Shown: one piece after another, positions 7,601 through 14,935 of the stretch
Numbering within the stretch: the stretch's first letter is position 1
Layout: each line of letters opens with the position of its first letter
DNA from: an uncultured Veillonellaceae bacterium
GTDB taxonomy: Bacteria; Bacillota; Negativicutes; Selenomonadales; Selenomonadaceae
Direction: 5' to 3'
DNA: 38,022 nucleotides
NCBI GenBank assembly: GCA_900316275.1
Contig: ONCF01000043.1
Location: forward strand, 1 to 38,022
Notes under the pieces: generated by a model
Told to the model about the DNA's origin: nothing
Database searches by the model: none
Seen by the model: only the letters and a program-made list of their open reading frames with translations
Program-made: the position numbers and the translations under genes

Positions 7601-8530
7601 ATGAAACAGGCAGGGAAAATGCTGCGGCTGTTCGTGACTATGCTCTGCATGCTGGCGCTGCTCGCCGGTACGGCATTGGCCGCGAGCACGAACAGCGGTG
7701 TAGACTGGGAGGGCGCGACGATTCAGGCCGAGGGCGCGGGCGTGGCACCAGCGACGGCGCGCAGTGCGGCGCAGGCGCGGATCATGGCGCGGCGCGCGGC
7801 ACTCGTCGATGCCTACCGCCAGCTGGCCGAGCAGGTCAAGGGCGTGCAGATTGACGCCACGACGACGGTCGAGCAGGCGGCGGTCACGAACGATACGGTC
7901 AACATGAAGGTCAGTGCCTTTATCCAGGGTGCGCGCATCGTGAGCGAGAAGCAGCTGAATGATGGTACGTACACGGTGACGCTGCAGGCACCGCTCTACG
8001 GCGTGACGGGTTCGCTGGCGAGCGTGGTCATGCCGCAGACGACGGCGCGGGCGGAGTTCCCGGCACCGGTCGCCACGGTGGAGCCGGCGGCGCCCGTGCA
8101 GCTGCCCGTGACGGAGCGCCCGCAGGTGGACGAGAGCCAGCTGCCGACGACGACCCCGATTTATGGTCACGCAAGCTCGGCCAGCAGCGCGCCGGACGGA
8201 CGCGCCATCGGCGGTTTTACGGGCCTCATCGTGGACTGCCGCGGCCTTGGTCTCACGCCGGTCATGAGCCCGACGATTGAGAACGCCGCGGGCGAGCCCA
8301 TCTATGGCTACAAGAATCTCGACTATGACCTCATCGTCAAGAACGGCATGGCTGGCTACGCGAAGACGACGGCCCAGGCGAAACGCGCGGGCAGCAACCC
8401 GCTCGTGGTCAAGGCCATCCGCGTCGATGGCGGCAGCCCGGTGCTTTCGACGGCTGATGCGAACCGTGTACTCATCGAGAACGGCGCGACGGGTTTCCTC
8501 GACACGGCGAGCGTCGTGTTCCTCCGTTGA
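7601..8530 (+). CDS. Secreted LPP20-like protein, function unknown
   Basis: A 309-residue exported protein. The first about 27 residues form a signal peptide (basic start, hydrophobic core, ALA-like cleavage near ALAAS). Residues about 40-145 carry the Ala-rich helix ARSAAQARIMARRAALVDAYRQLAEQVKG and strands typical of LPP20/FlgO-type domains. A Pro/Ala/Val linker (about 145-195) leads to a C-terminal domain beginning FTGLIVDCRGLGLTPVMSPTI and ending FLDTASVVFLR. There is no lipobox Cys, so it is probably periplasmic or outer-envelope and not a lipoprotein. The ribosome binding site ACGGGAGATG precedes ATG 7601. It is monocistronic with its own promoter and terminator. A second protein with a similar N-terminal domain lies at 23999-25084. 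Confidence 0.75.
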   Translation: MKQAGKMLRLFVTMLCMLALLAGTALAASTNSGVDWEGATIQAEGAGVAPATARSAAQARIMARRAALVDAYRQLAEQVKGVQIDATTTVEQAAVTNDTVNMKVSAFIQGARIVSEKQLNDGTYTVTLQAPLYGVTGSLASVVMPQTTARAEFPAPVATVEPAAPVQLPVTERPQVDESQLPTTTPIYGHASSASSAPDGRAIGGFTGLIVDCRGLGLTPVMSPTIENAAGEPIYGYKNLDYDLIVKNGMAGYAKTTAQAKRAGSNPLVVKAIRVDGGSPVLSTADANRVLIENGATGFLDTASVVFLR

Positions 8531-8586
8531 ACACAAAATGCGCGATAGCAAACGAATTTAACGAAAATTAGTGAAAACTGTTTCAC

Positions 8587-8616
8587 AAAGGCTTTTCAAT
8601 CATGAAAGGCCTTTTT
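8587..8616 (+). terminator. Terminator of the LPP20-like gene
   Basis: A 12-pair stem, AAAGGCTTTTCA (8587-8598) with TGAAAGGCCTTT (8603-8614), one G-U, loop ATCA, ending in a run of five T. Confidence 0.85.
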
Positions 8617-8648
8617 CGTTATTTTGTAACAGATTTTTTCCTGACTAC

Positions 8649-8677
8649 TTGATAAATTTTTTCCTATCTAGTAAAAT
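8649..8677 (+). promoter_or_regulatory. Promoter of the deoR-ltaS-mobAB run
   Basis: TTGATA (8649-8654), 17 bases, TAAAAT (8672-8677). Each box differs from consensus at one position and the spacing is ideal. Confidence 0.65.
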
Positions 8678-8735
8678 ATGGTGAGCAACAAGATAGAATA
8701 ATAGTTGTGCTTTAGCTGCAAGGAGTGTTTGAGCA

Positions 8736-9503
8736 ATGTTTTTGGAAGAGAGACAGGATATTATTCTGCAGATGTTGGAGCACGATGGTAAAGTACGCGT
8801 GCGTGACCTCAGTGAGAAATTCAAGGTCACCGAGGACTGCATCCGCAAGGACCTGGGTGCGCTGGAGAAGCGCGGCAAGCTGAAACGTACGTACGGCGGT
8901 GCGGTGCGCATCCGCGAGAACAGCCATATGATCGAGGTCAGCAAGCATCGCAACACCGATGTCGAGGCCAAGCAGCGCATCGCGCAGGCCGCCGTCAAGC
9001 TGATTCATCAGCGCGACATGGTGTTCCTCGATATCTCGACGAGCAACCTCGCCATCGCGGAGCTGCTCGTGAAGATGGATGAAGAAATCACGGTTGTGAC
9101 GAACATGATTGACATCCTCGTTGTGCTCGCGCGCAACCCGCACATCCGCGTGGTGTTCGCTGGCGGTAAAATCAACAAGAGCCGTGACGGCTTCTGGGGC
9201 GGCATGACGCTCGACTTTATCTCGCATCTGAAACCGGATATCGCATTCGTCGGTGCCGTGGGCGTCGACGTCAAGGAGAACAGCGTCTCCACGTATGACA
9301 TCGACGACGGCATCAACAAGGCGGCCATCATCCGCCACAGCAAGAAGGCCTATGTCGTGGCCGAGGCACGCAAACTGAGCACGGATGGCAACTACAACTA
9401 CACGACGCTGGATACGCTCTCGGGCCTCATCACGGATTCCCTGCCGGCGCAGGATATCCAGGAGGCGGCGGAGTCCTTCGGCGTGGAGATTATCCTGCCA
9501 TGA
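8736..9503 (+). CDS. DeoR-family transcriptional regulator
   Basis: A 255-residue regulator. The N-terminal DeoR helix-turn-helix (about 3-58) shows the family signature VRVRDLSEKFKVTEDCIRKD with LKRTYGGA after it. Residues about 75-235 form the DeoR sensor domain, which usually binds a phosphosugar, with VFLDISTSNLAIAELL and VVFAGGKINKSRDGFWG. ATG 8736 has the ribosome binding site AAGGAGTG. Its stop overlaps the next start by four bases (ATGA 9500-9503), so it is translationally coupled to the LTA-synthase-family gene and may regulate the run it heads. The effector is unknown. Confidence 0.9.
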   Translation: MFLEERQDIILQMLEHDGKVRVRDLSEKFKVTEDCIRKDLGALEKRGKLKRTYGGAVRIRENSHMIEVSKHRNTDVEAKQRIAQAAVKLIHQRDMVFLDISTSNLAIAELLVKMDEEITVVTNMIDILVVLARNPHIRVVFAGGKINKSRDGFWGGMTLDFISHLKPDIAFVGAVGVDVKENSVSTYDIDDGINKAAIIRHSKKAYVVAEARKLSTDGNYNYTTLDTLSGLITDSLPAQDIQEAAESFGVEIILP

Positions 9504-11521
9504 CCCTGCCAGGCTGCCTGACCTGGAGAAAATTTTATACGGGTAGCGTGAAAGGACTGAAGGTATTTGCATTTTACCTCGCAGTCCTTTCTGTTTTCCG
9601 GGTCATTTTCATCTTTGCCCTGAGTGACTACTGGGGCGCGGGCACGGGGCTGGGCGACGTCTGGACGGCGCTGTCGCGCGGCACGCGGCTCAGCATGCAG
9701 AGTGCGGGCTGCCTCACGCTCGTGAGTTTCCTGCCGGGGCTCGTCATGCATTACGTCAGTGAAAAATGGGAACAGCGTGTGTATGCGGCGCTGAACGGTG
9801 TACTGCTCGTCGTACTGTCCGTGCTCTTTGTCGCGAGTTTCCCGTACTACCGGCAGTTCCATGCGAATTTCAACCAAATGCTCTTTACGGGCGCGCACGA
9901 TGACCTCGAGGCGCTGTTCTGGACCATGGTGCAGCAGTATGCGCTGCCCGTGCGCTTGCTCGGTGCACTGGTGCTCGCCTATGTGCTCTGGCGCAGCCTG
10001 CGCTGGCTGCTCACACGCCCCTGGCCCGTGCACGCGCGCATCTGGTTTGATGGACGGCCGTCCCTCGTCGTACAGTGGGCGGGGCGCGTCCTTTATCTAT
10101 GCGGTTGCTATCTCGTGGTGCTGCTGGGCATTTTCGGCGGTTCGCTGGGCTGGCAGACGGCCGTGGACTGGGAAAACGCGGGTGTGACGCGCGACGAGTT
10201 CCTCAACGAGGCCATTCTCGACAATCCCCAGGCTATCTACCGCGCCTACCAGCTCAACGCGCGTATGCTCGCGTGCAACGGGCTCGACTTCACCGTGGAG
10301 GATATCCGCAGTCTCGCGGCCCTGCACGCGGGGCGGGCGGCGGACAGTGACGACCTCACCGTGTATCTGCAACGCACGGCGCAGGGGCCGGCGACGGCGC
10401 AGCCGCCGCGGCATGTGTTCCTCGTCATCTCGGAGAGCCTCGCGAACTGGCCGTTGCTGGAGAAATATCAGGATATCCCTATTGCCACAGGCCTGCGTGC
10501 GCTCATCGCACAACCGGACACGGACTATTGCCCGACGTTCCTGCCGAACGGCGCGAGTACGGTCTCAGCCGTGACGGGCGTCGTGACGGGGCTTGCGGAT
10601 GCGAACCTCTACCTCACGACCATGCCGGAGTCGTTCGCCGCGCCGTACCCGACGGCGAGCGCGCCGCAGCTGGCGGCGCTTGGCTATACGACGAATTTCT
10701 GGTATGCGGGCCCTGCTACGTGGGAGCGCATCGGCGCCTTTACGCAGGCGCAGGGCTTCCAGCATTTCTACAGCCGCGGCGACTTCGGCGACGTGCCGGG
10801 TAGCGTCTGGGGCTGTGAGGACGAATACCTCTATGCGCGTGTGCTCGCGGGGCTGGATGACACGCCGAGTTTCCATGTCATTCTCAATGCCTCCAACCAT
10901 TCACCCTACGATGTGGATGTGGCGGTGAAGGGCTTTGACGTCGCGGCCGTGCAGGCGGCGTTGCCCGAGGCGCTGCGGGAGGATGAAGAACTGCTGCGGG
11001 AGCTCGGGCATTACTGGTACGCAGACCGCGAGCTCGCGCATTTCGTGCAGGCCATCAAGACGCAGTATCCGGACAGCCTCATCGTGATTGTGGGTGACCA
11101 TGCGGATCGTTACCACCTCGACAAACAGCCCGTGACCTACGAGCGCTACGGCGTGCCGTTTATCGTGACGGGCGCGGGCGTGCATAAAGGGACGCTGGCA
11201 GCTGACGCGGCGGGCAGCCAGATTGACATCGTGCCGACTATTCTCGAGCTCATCGCACCGCGCGGCTATGAATACCAAGCGCTCGGCACGAGCCTTACGC
11301 GCGGCAACAAATGCGGCGTGAACTACGGTTTTTGGCTCACGCGGCAGGCCATCGGCAAGGCGGACACCGTGCCGCTCGTGAGCGAAAGCCTCACGGGCGG
11401 TGCAGGCCCTGCCATCGACCAGCAGGCCATGCAGGACTACATCAACGCCATCCGCAGTATCTCGTGGTATCTGCCGAAGTACGGGCCCATCCTTGACGCG
11501 GCGAAGCTGCAGGACCGATAG
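9500..11521 (+). CDS. LTA synthase/phosphoglycerol-transferase family membrane sulfatase-fold enzyme
   Basis: A 673-residue protein. The first about 215 residues hold roughly five membrane helices. A large extracytoplasmic alkaline-phosphatase/sulfatase-fold domain follows from about 300. Likely metal-site residues are Glu312 (VISESLANW), the nucleophile Thr354 (NGASTVSAV) and Asp533-His534 (IVGDHADRYH), in the same order as LtaS. The family moves phosphoglycerol or phosphoethanolamine groups from lipids to envelope polymers. Negativicutes have an outer membrane and are not known for classical lipoteichoic acid, so the acceptor may be LPS or a periplasmic glycan (inference). It overlaps deoR by four bases and is followed 9 bases later by mobAB. 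Confidence 0.85.
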   Translation: MTLPGCLTWRKFYTGSVKGLKVFAFYLAVLSVFRVIFIFALSDYWGAGTGLGDVWTALSRGTRLSMQSAGCLTLVSFLPGLVMHYVSEKWEQRVYAALNGVLLVVLSVLFVASFPYYRQFHANFNQMLFTGAHDDLEALFWTMVQQYALPVRLLGALVLAYVLWRSLRWLLTRPWPVHARIWFDGRPSLVVQWAGRVLYLCGCYLVVLLGIFGGSLGWQTAVDWENAGVTRDEFLNEAILDNPQAIYRAYQLNARMLACNGLDFTVEDIRSLAALHAGRAADSDDLTVYLQRTAQGPATAQPPRHVFLVISESLANWPLLEKYQDIPIATGLRALIAQPDTDYCPTFLPNGASTVSAVTGVVTGLADANLYLTTMPESFAAPYPTASAPQLAALGYTTNFWYAGPATWERIGAFTQAQGFQHFYSRGDFGDVPGSVWGCEDEYLYARVLAGLDDTPSFHVILNASNHSPYDVDVAVKGFDVAAVQAALPEALREDEELLRELGHYWYADRELAHFVQAIKTQYPDSLIVIVGDHADRYHLDKQPVTYERYGVPFIVTGAGVHKGTLAADAAGSQIDIVPTILELIAPRGYEYQALGTSLTRGNKCGVNYGFWLTRQAIGKADTVPLVSESLTGGAGPAIDQQAMQDYINAIRSISWYLPKYGPILDAAKLQDR

Positions 11522-11530
11522 GAGGGATAA

Positions 11531-12637
11531 ATGATGGAATTTAAGGATATTTCGTTGCTCATCGTCGCGGGCGGGCGCAGTATGCGCATGGGGCAGGATA
11601 AGCGCTGGCTGGAAATCGACGGGCGTGGCATGCTGGAAAGGCTATGCATCAAGGCTGCGCGGCAACCTTTCGCGGCGCGTTATCTCTGCGTGGAGCAGGT
11701 GACGCCCGTGCTGCAACAGCTGGCGGACCAGTATGGTTGTGAGCTCATCACGGATCAGGTAGCAGCGCAGGGGCCGCTCTCTGGCCTCGCGCAGGGCCTC
11801 GCGGCCATGCCGACGGACTACGCGCTGGCGGTGGCCGGTGATATGCCGTTTATGACGTTCCCAGAGCTCTTGCCCCTGCTGCAAAGGGCGACGACGGAGC
11901 CGGGCTGGCAGGCCGTGCTGCCCGTCGTGGCGGGGCGCTGGCAGCCCCTGGCGGCGCTGTACCACCGTGCGCTAGAGCCCGCCTGCCAGGCGGCGCTCGA
12001 CCGGCAGGCGCGGCGTTTGCGTGACATCATCGAGGCTGTGCCGCACGGCATGGTAGAGTTCCCTTCACGCGTGCCGTTTTTCAACGTGAATACGCCGGCG
12101 GATTTCCGCCTGGCCTGCGGCCGCATGCAGAACCTGCTGCGCGAGCTGCCGCTCGTGACCATTTCGGCGCCGCAGTCGAACACGGGCAAGACAACGTTCA
12201 TCGAGGGACTGCTGCCGCGTCTCGCGGCGCGCGGCTGGCACGTGGGCGTCGTCAAGGGTGACTGCCACGGCTACGATGTGGATGAGCGTGGCAAGGACAG
12301 CTGGCGTTTCCGCGAGGCGGGCGCGCAGGCCGTGGCCGTCGTGTCACCTGAGGGTTATTTCGTACAGCAGCGCACGCACCAGCGTGCGAGCCTCATGGGG
12401 GTGGCCGACCTGCTGCAGAACGTGGACCTTGTGCTCATCGAGAGCCGCGCGCACGGCACGGCGCCACAGCTCATGCTCTGGCGCGGCACCGGCGAGCTCA
12501 CGCTGACCGCCGACACGGCCGCTGTCTTTGCGAAGCCTCGCCCTGAGACGCTGACAGAGCAGCAGGCGCACCTCTATGACCTCGACGACCTTGATAAAGC
12601 CACGGATGTTGTCTGTTTCTTAGCGGGGCATTGTTAA
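11531..12637 (+). CDS. mobAB: MobA-MobB fusion, molybdenum cofactor guanylyltransferase with GTP-binding adapter
   Basis: A 368-residue two-domain protein. Residues about 5-195 are MobA: IVAGGRSMRMGQDK (11-24) is the nucleotide-binding loop and AVAGDMPFM carries the metal Asp. Residues about 208-368 are MobB, with the P-loop APQSNTGKTT (Lys220) and GVVKGDCHGYDVDERGKDSWRFREAGA. MobA joins GMP to molybdopterin; MobB is a GTP-binding helper. Fusions of the two are known. ATG 11531 or 11534 is served by GGAGGG. It is the last gene of the deoR run and is followed by a long terminator. No molybdoenzyme gene lies in the window. Confidence 0.92.
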   Translation: MMEFKDISLLIVAGGRSMRMGQDKRWLEIDGRGMLERLCIKAARQPFAARYLCVEQVTPVLQQLADQYGCELITDQVAAQGPLSGLAQGLAAMPTDYALAVAGDMPFMTFPELLPLLQRATTEPGWQAVLPVVAGRWQPLAALYHRALEPACQAALDRQARRLRDIIEAVPHGMVEFPSRVPFFNVNTPADFRLACGRMQNLLRELPLVTISAPQSNTGKTTFIEGLLPRLAARGWHVGVVKGDCHGYDVDERGKDSWRFREAGAQAVAVVSPEGYFVQQRTHQRASLMGVADLLQNVDLVLIESRAHGTAPQLMLWRGTGELTLTADTAAVFAKPRPETLTEQQAHLYDLDDLDKATDVVCFLAGHC

Positions 12638-12655
12638 CAGTATAAATAAAATTAG

Positions 12656-12684
12656 TTGACGTTCCTGCATATGATGCCTATAAT
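12656..12684 (+). promoter_or_regulatory. Near-consensus promoter of bioY, inside an inverted repeat
   Basis: TTGACG (12656-12661), exactly 17 bases, TATAAT (12679-12684). The -35 box and spacer form the 5' arm of the hairpin at 12659-12705 and TATAAT lies in its loop. A transcript started here (about 12691) begins within the 3' arm and cannot form the hairpin. The repeat could also be a repressor operator, for example for a biotin regulator. Confidence 0.7.
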
Positions 12685-12714
12685 AGGGCATATATGCGGG
12701 AACGTTATTTTTTT
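12659..12714 (+). terminator. Long terminator hairpin after mobAB, overlapping the bioY promoter
   Basis: Bases 12659-12678 pair with about 12687-12705. About 19 pairs form, with one G-U and one bulged G, and the outer stem is ACGTTCC with GGAACGT. An eight-base T-run (12708-12714 with the preceding TT) follows. Confidence 0.75.
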
Positions 12715-12760
12715 GGCTATTATTTTTATCTTCGGCTGCCCGCAGAAAGGATGGTTCATT

Positions 12761-13336
12761 ATGTTGGAAAACACTACCCCTGTTACGGCGGCGCCGCGCC
12801 GCGTGTCCTCCGTGCAGGTCATGACGAAAATCGCGCTCTGCGTGGCCTTCTGCTGCGTGGCGGCCTATCTCTCTTTTCCGTTGCCGTTCGCGCCGGCGAT
12901 GGTGACGGCGCTCACACTCGCACTGAGCGTCACGGCCTTTGTGCTGACGCCGCGCCAGACGTTCGTGGCTATCCTCATCTACATCGGTATGGGCTCCATA
13001 GGCCTGCCCGTGTTCGTGGGCGGCACGGCGGGCTTCGGGCGGCTGTTCGGTCCGACGGGCGGCTACATCACGGCTTGGCTGCTTGCCTATCCCGTCGTCA
13101 GCCTGCTCAAGGGCCGCGCGTTCTCCTTTAAACGCTACGTCGTCGCTGACGTTATCGCCGGTATGGGCATTACCTACGTGGGCGGCCTCATCCAGATGTG
13201 CCTGCTCATGCACATCAGCGTGGCGCAGGGCCTCGCCCTCGCCGTCCTCCCCTTCATCCCCGGCGATATCTTCAAATGCTGCATTGCCGCCTTCCTCGGC
13301 GTCCGTATCAACCGCATGCTGGTGTCTCGCGGTTAA
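12761..13336 (+). CDS. bioY: Biotin transporter BioY (ECF substrate-binding subunit)
   Basis: A 191-residue membrane protein with about six helices. The BioY signatures include ALTLALSVTAFVLTPRQTF, IYIGMGSIGLPVFVGGTAGF, LFGPTGGYITAWLLAYPVV and the final FIPGDIFKCCIAAFLG. BioY captures biotin and works with an energy-coupling-factor module or alone. ATG 12761 follows GAAAGGATGG and gives the normal family length. In-frame starts further upstream lie in the promoter and hairpin. The leader contains CCCGCA (12739-12744), which can pair with TGCGGG (12695-12700) just before the ribosome binding site, so a second control by RNA folding is possible. No bio synthesis genes are nearby. Confidence 0.93.
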   Translation: MLENTTPVTAAPRRVSSVQVMTKIALCVAFCCVAAYLSFPLPFAPAMVTALTLALSVTAFVLTPRQTFVAILIYIGMGSIGLPVFVGGTAGFGRLFGPTGGYITAWLLAYPVVSLLKGRAFSFKRYVVADVIAGMGITYVGGLIQMCLLMHISVAQGLALAVLPFIPGDIFKCCIAAFLGVRINRMLVSRG

Positions 13337-13436
13337 AGAGGCAGCTTTTCATGGAAAACACAGGTAATATCTGGTAAAATAATAGAAAAGGTTATTTGCT
13401 CCAGTCAATTATTTTATCAGTAGGGAAGTGTGGCCT

Positions 13437-14027
13437 GTGAGGCAGTATCAGGGAAAGATAGCGCGGCTGGCGTTGGCGGGCGCGGTGGCTGGCGTGTGCG
13501 CGGCGGTGGCGCCGACGGCGCAGGCGGCCGGTGAGGTGGCGCCCGGGTATGAGGTGCAGGTGGAGTATCTCGACGGGCGCTTTTTCGAGGATCGTAATGT
13601 GGATCTCTACAACGTGCATGTGTTCAAACCGTACCGGCAGGTGCATGCCATGACCATGAGTTATGGTATGACGCTGGAGCGGGCGCTCGGTACGGTGCAG
13701 AACTATTACGGCCAAGAGGTGCGCGATGCTGCGGCCGTGGGCGTGGGCCCCGCGTACATGCTGCGCTATACGCGCGCGCTGAATAAACGCTGGGATGTGT
13801 CACTCGACGGCACGGGCAGCCTGCTCCTTTACAATCACAACCATCCCGGCAAGGGACGCAGCTATGGCTTCCTCTGGCGTATCGGCCCGCGGCTGACCTA
13901 TCATGCGGGCCAGCGCGACAGCGTGAGTCTCGGCTATATGTTCCACCATTCGTCAAACGGCATGAGGACGCGCAACCCGGGCTATAATGGCATTGGTTTT
14001 TCGCTCGGTTATACACATCAGTATTGA
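13437..14027 (+). CDS. PagL-like lipid A 3-O-deacylase, outer membrane
   Basis: A 196-residue protein with a signal peptide ending near AQA (28-30) and a mature about 166-residue beta-barrel of alternating polar and aromatic residues, ending in Tyr as outer-membrane proteins often do. The motif HHSSNG (170-175) matches the PagL catalytic His-x-Ser-Asn pattern (His171, Ser173). The residue that is Glu in Pseudomonas PagL appears to be Asn184 by eye. PagL removes the 3-position acyl chain of lipid A. GTG 13437 is chosen because GGGAAG (13423-13428) is correctly spaced; an in-frame GTG at 13428 overlaps that site. Its presence supports an LPS-bearing diderm host. Confidence 0.8.
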   Translation: MRQYQGKIARLALAGAVAGVCAAVAPTAQAAGEVAPGYEVQVEYLDGRFFEDRNVDLYNVHVFKPYRQVHAMTMSYGMTLERALGTVQNYYGQEVRDAAAVGVGPAYMLRYTRALNKRWDVSLDGTGSLLLYNHNHPGKGRSYGFLWRIGPRLTYHAGQRDSVSLGYMFHHSSNGMRTRNPGYNGIGFSLGYTHQY

Positions 14028-14034
14028 GACAACA

Positions 14035-14057
14035 TAAAAGCCCCGCTGCGCGGGGCT
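14035..14057. terminator. Bidirectional terminator between pagL-like and crp-like genes
   Basis: AGCCCCGC (14039-14046) and GCGGGGCT (14050-14057) pair perfectly with a three-base loop. The T-run is better on the minus strand (TTTTATG), so it mainly ends the Crp/Fnr gene. Confidence 0.8.
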
Positions 14058-14061
14058 CATA

Positions 14062-14718
14062 TTATTCGTCTTCTTCCTCGAAAGGCAGCTGCATTTCTGC
14101 CTGCTGCTGGCGGTTGAGGGTGATTTTGCCGTGGAGCAGGCCGATGAGGCCTGCTTCTTTCAGCTTGGCGACGCCGCGGTTGACGGTCTTGACGCTCGTG
14201 CCGATGTCGTCGGCAATCTGCTGGCGGCTCGTGTGCAGGATAAAGAGGTCCGTGTCGATATCGCCGAGACGTTTTTTCAGGTAATCATGCAGGCGCTCGA
14301 GGCTCGGCTGGAATTTGATGCGCCCGTTCTCGTTCGATGTGGGGTACATCTTGGCTGCGAGCTGGCGCGAGACGGCAAACGCGAAGTCGCTGTCGCTCCT
14401 GATCCAGCGCAGGAACGTGGCCGCGCTCATGCCGATGCATTCGCAGCTGACCGTGGCCTCGCAGGTGGCGGAGTAGACGGGCTGGTCGGCGAGTACCTCG
14501 AGGTCGCCGATGAGCTCGAGCGTGCCCATGGAGGCGAAGGTGTAGCGCTGGCCGGAAATGAACTCGTTGCTCACGCGCACGTTGCCCTTGAGGATGATGT
14601 AGACGCGGTCGGCAGCGCCGCCCTTGCTCACGACGGCACTGCCAGGCAGAAACACCCGGTGCGTCGTGTGCTTGGCGATTTCCTCGGGCATTTTATCCAG
14701 GTTGTAATCCAGTTTCAT
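14062..14718 (-). CDS. Crp/Fnr-family transcriptional regulator
   Basis: A 218-residue regulator with an N-terminal cyclic-nucleotide-binding-type beta-roll (about 15-125: FLPGSAVVSKGGAADRVYIILKGNVRV) and a C-terminal Crp-type winged helix (SRQQIADDIGTSVKTVNRGVAKLKEAGLI). The Cys cluster that holds the Fe-S centre in FNR is absent, so oxygen sensing of that kind is unlikely and the ligand is unknown. The start at 14718 (MKLDYNLDK) is chosen because a perfect TATAAT at 14765-14770 puts the transcription start almost on top of the earlier ATG at 14757. A GGGGGAGG lies 13 bases before 14718. The tail EEEDE is very acidic. It is divergent from the purine permease. Confidence 0.88.
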   Translation of the reverse strand: MKLDYNLDKMPEEIAKHTTHRVFLPGSAVVSKGGAADRVYIILKGNVRVSNEFISGQRYTFASMGTLELIGDLEVLADQPVYSATCEATVSCECIGMSAATFLRWIRSDSDFAFAVSRQLAAKMYPTSNENGRIKFQPSLERLHDYLKKRLGDIDTDLFILHTSRQQIADDIGTSVKTVNRGVAKLKEAGLIGLLHGKITLNRQQQAEMQLPFEEEDE

Positions 14719-14764
14719 GACAGAGCTATGGCCTCCCCCTTGCACGGTTTTCCTCATACCTTCT

Positions 14765-14793
14765 ATTATAGCGCATTTTGTGGGGCAAGAAAA
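14765..14793 (-). promoter_or_regulatory. Promoter of the Crp/Fnr-like gene
   Basis: TATAAT on the minus strand (14770-14765) with a weak -35 (TTTTCT, 14793-14788) at 17 bases. The predicted start of transcription is near 14758. Confidence 0.45.
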
Positions 14794-14806
14794 ATAGGAC
14801 TATAGT
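14778..14806 (+). promoter_or_regulatory. Upstream promoter candidate before the purine permease
   Basis: TTGTGG (14778-14783), 17 bases, TATAGT (14801-14806). The predicted transcript would meet the terminator at 14819-14855 within about 45 bases. Confidence 0.4.
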
Positions 14807-14818
14807 AAAATTTTTTAC

Positions 14819-14855
14819 AAAAAGGACATCTTCTAAGTCAGGTGTCCTTTTTTTT
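14819..14855 (+). terminator. Terminator between two promoters upstream of the purine permease
   Basis: AAAAAGGACA (14819-14828) and TGTCCTTTTT (14843-14852) pair perfectly, and the T-run continues to 14855. It separates the promoter at 14778-14806 from the one at 14854-14881. The A-run on the other side makes it potentially bidirectional. Confidence 0.75.
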
Positions 14856-14881
14856 GTCGAAAGGAAATAGTACACTATGAT
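14854..14881 (+). promoter_or_regulatory. Downstream promoter of the purine permease
   Basis: TTGTCG (14854-14859), 16 bases, TATGAT (14876-14881), starting immediately after the terminator. Its transcript carries the ribosome binding site at about 14915-14927. Confidence 0.45.
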
Positions 14882-14935
14882 TGTAAACAAGAACGGCGTT
14901 AACCGATACAGCCGGGAGGAAAGGAGTGCGGCAGT

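Noticed and set aside
14807..14935. Purine riboswitch upstream of the purine permease
   Set aside because: The conserved core and loop-loop elements of the purine aptamer could not be found; only a simple terminator hairpin is present.
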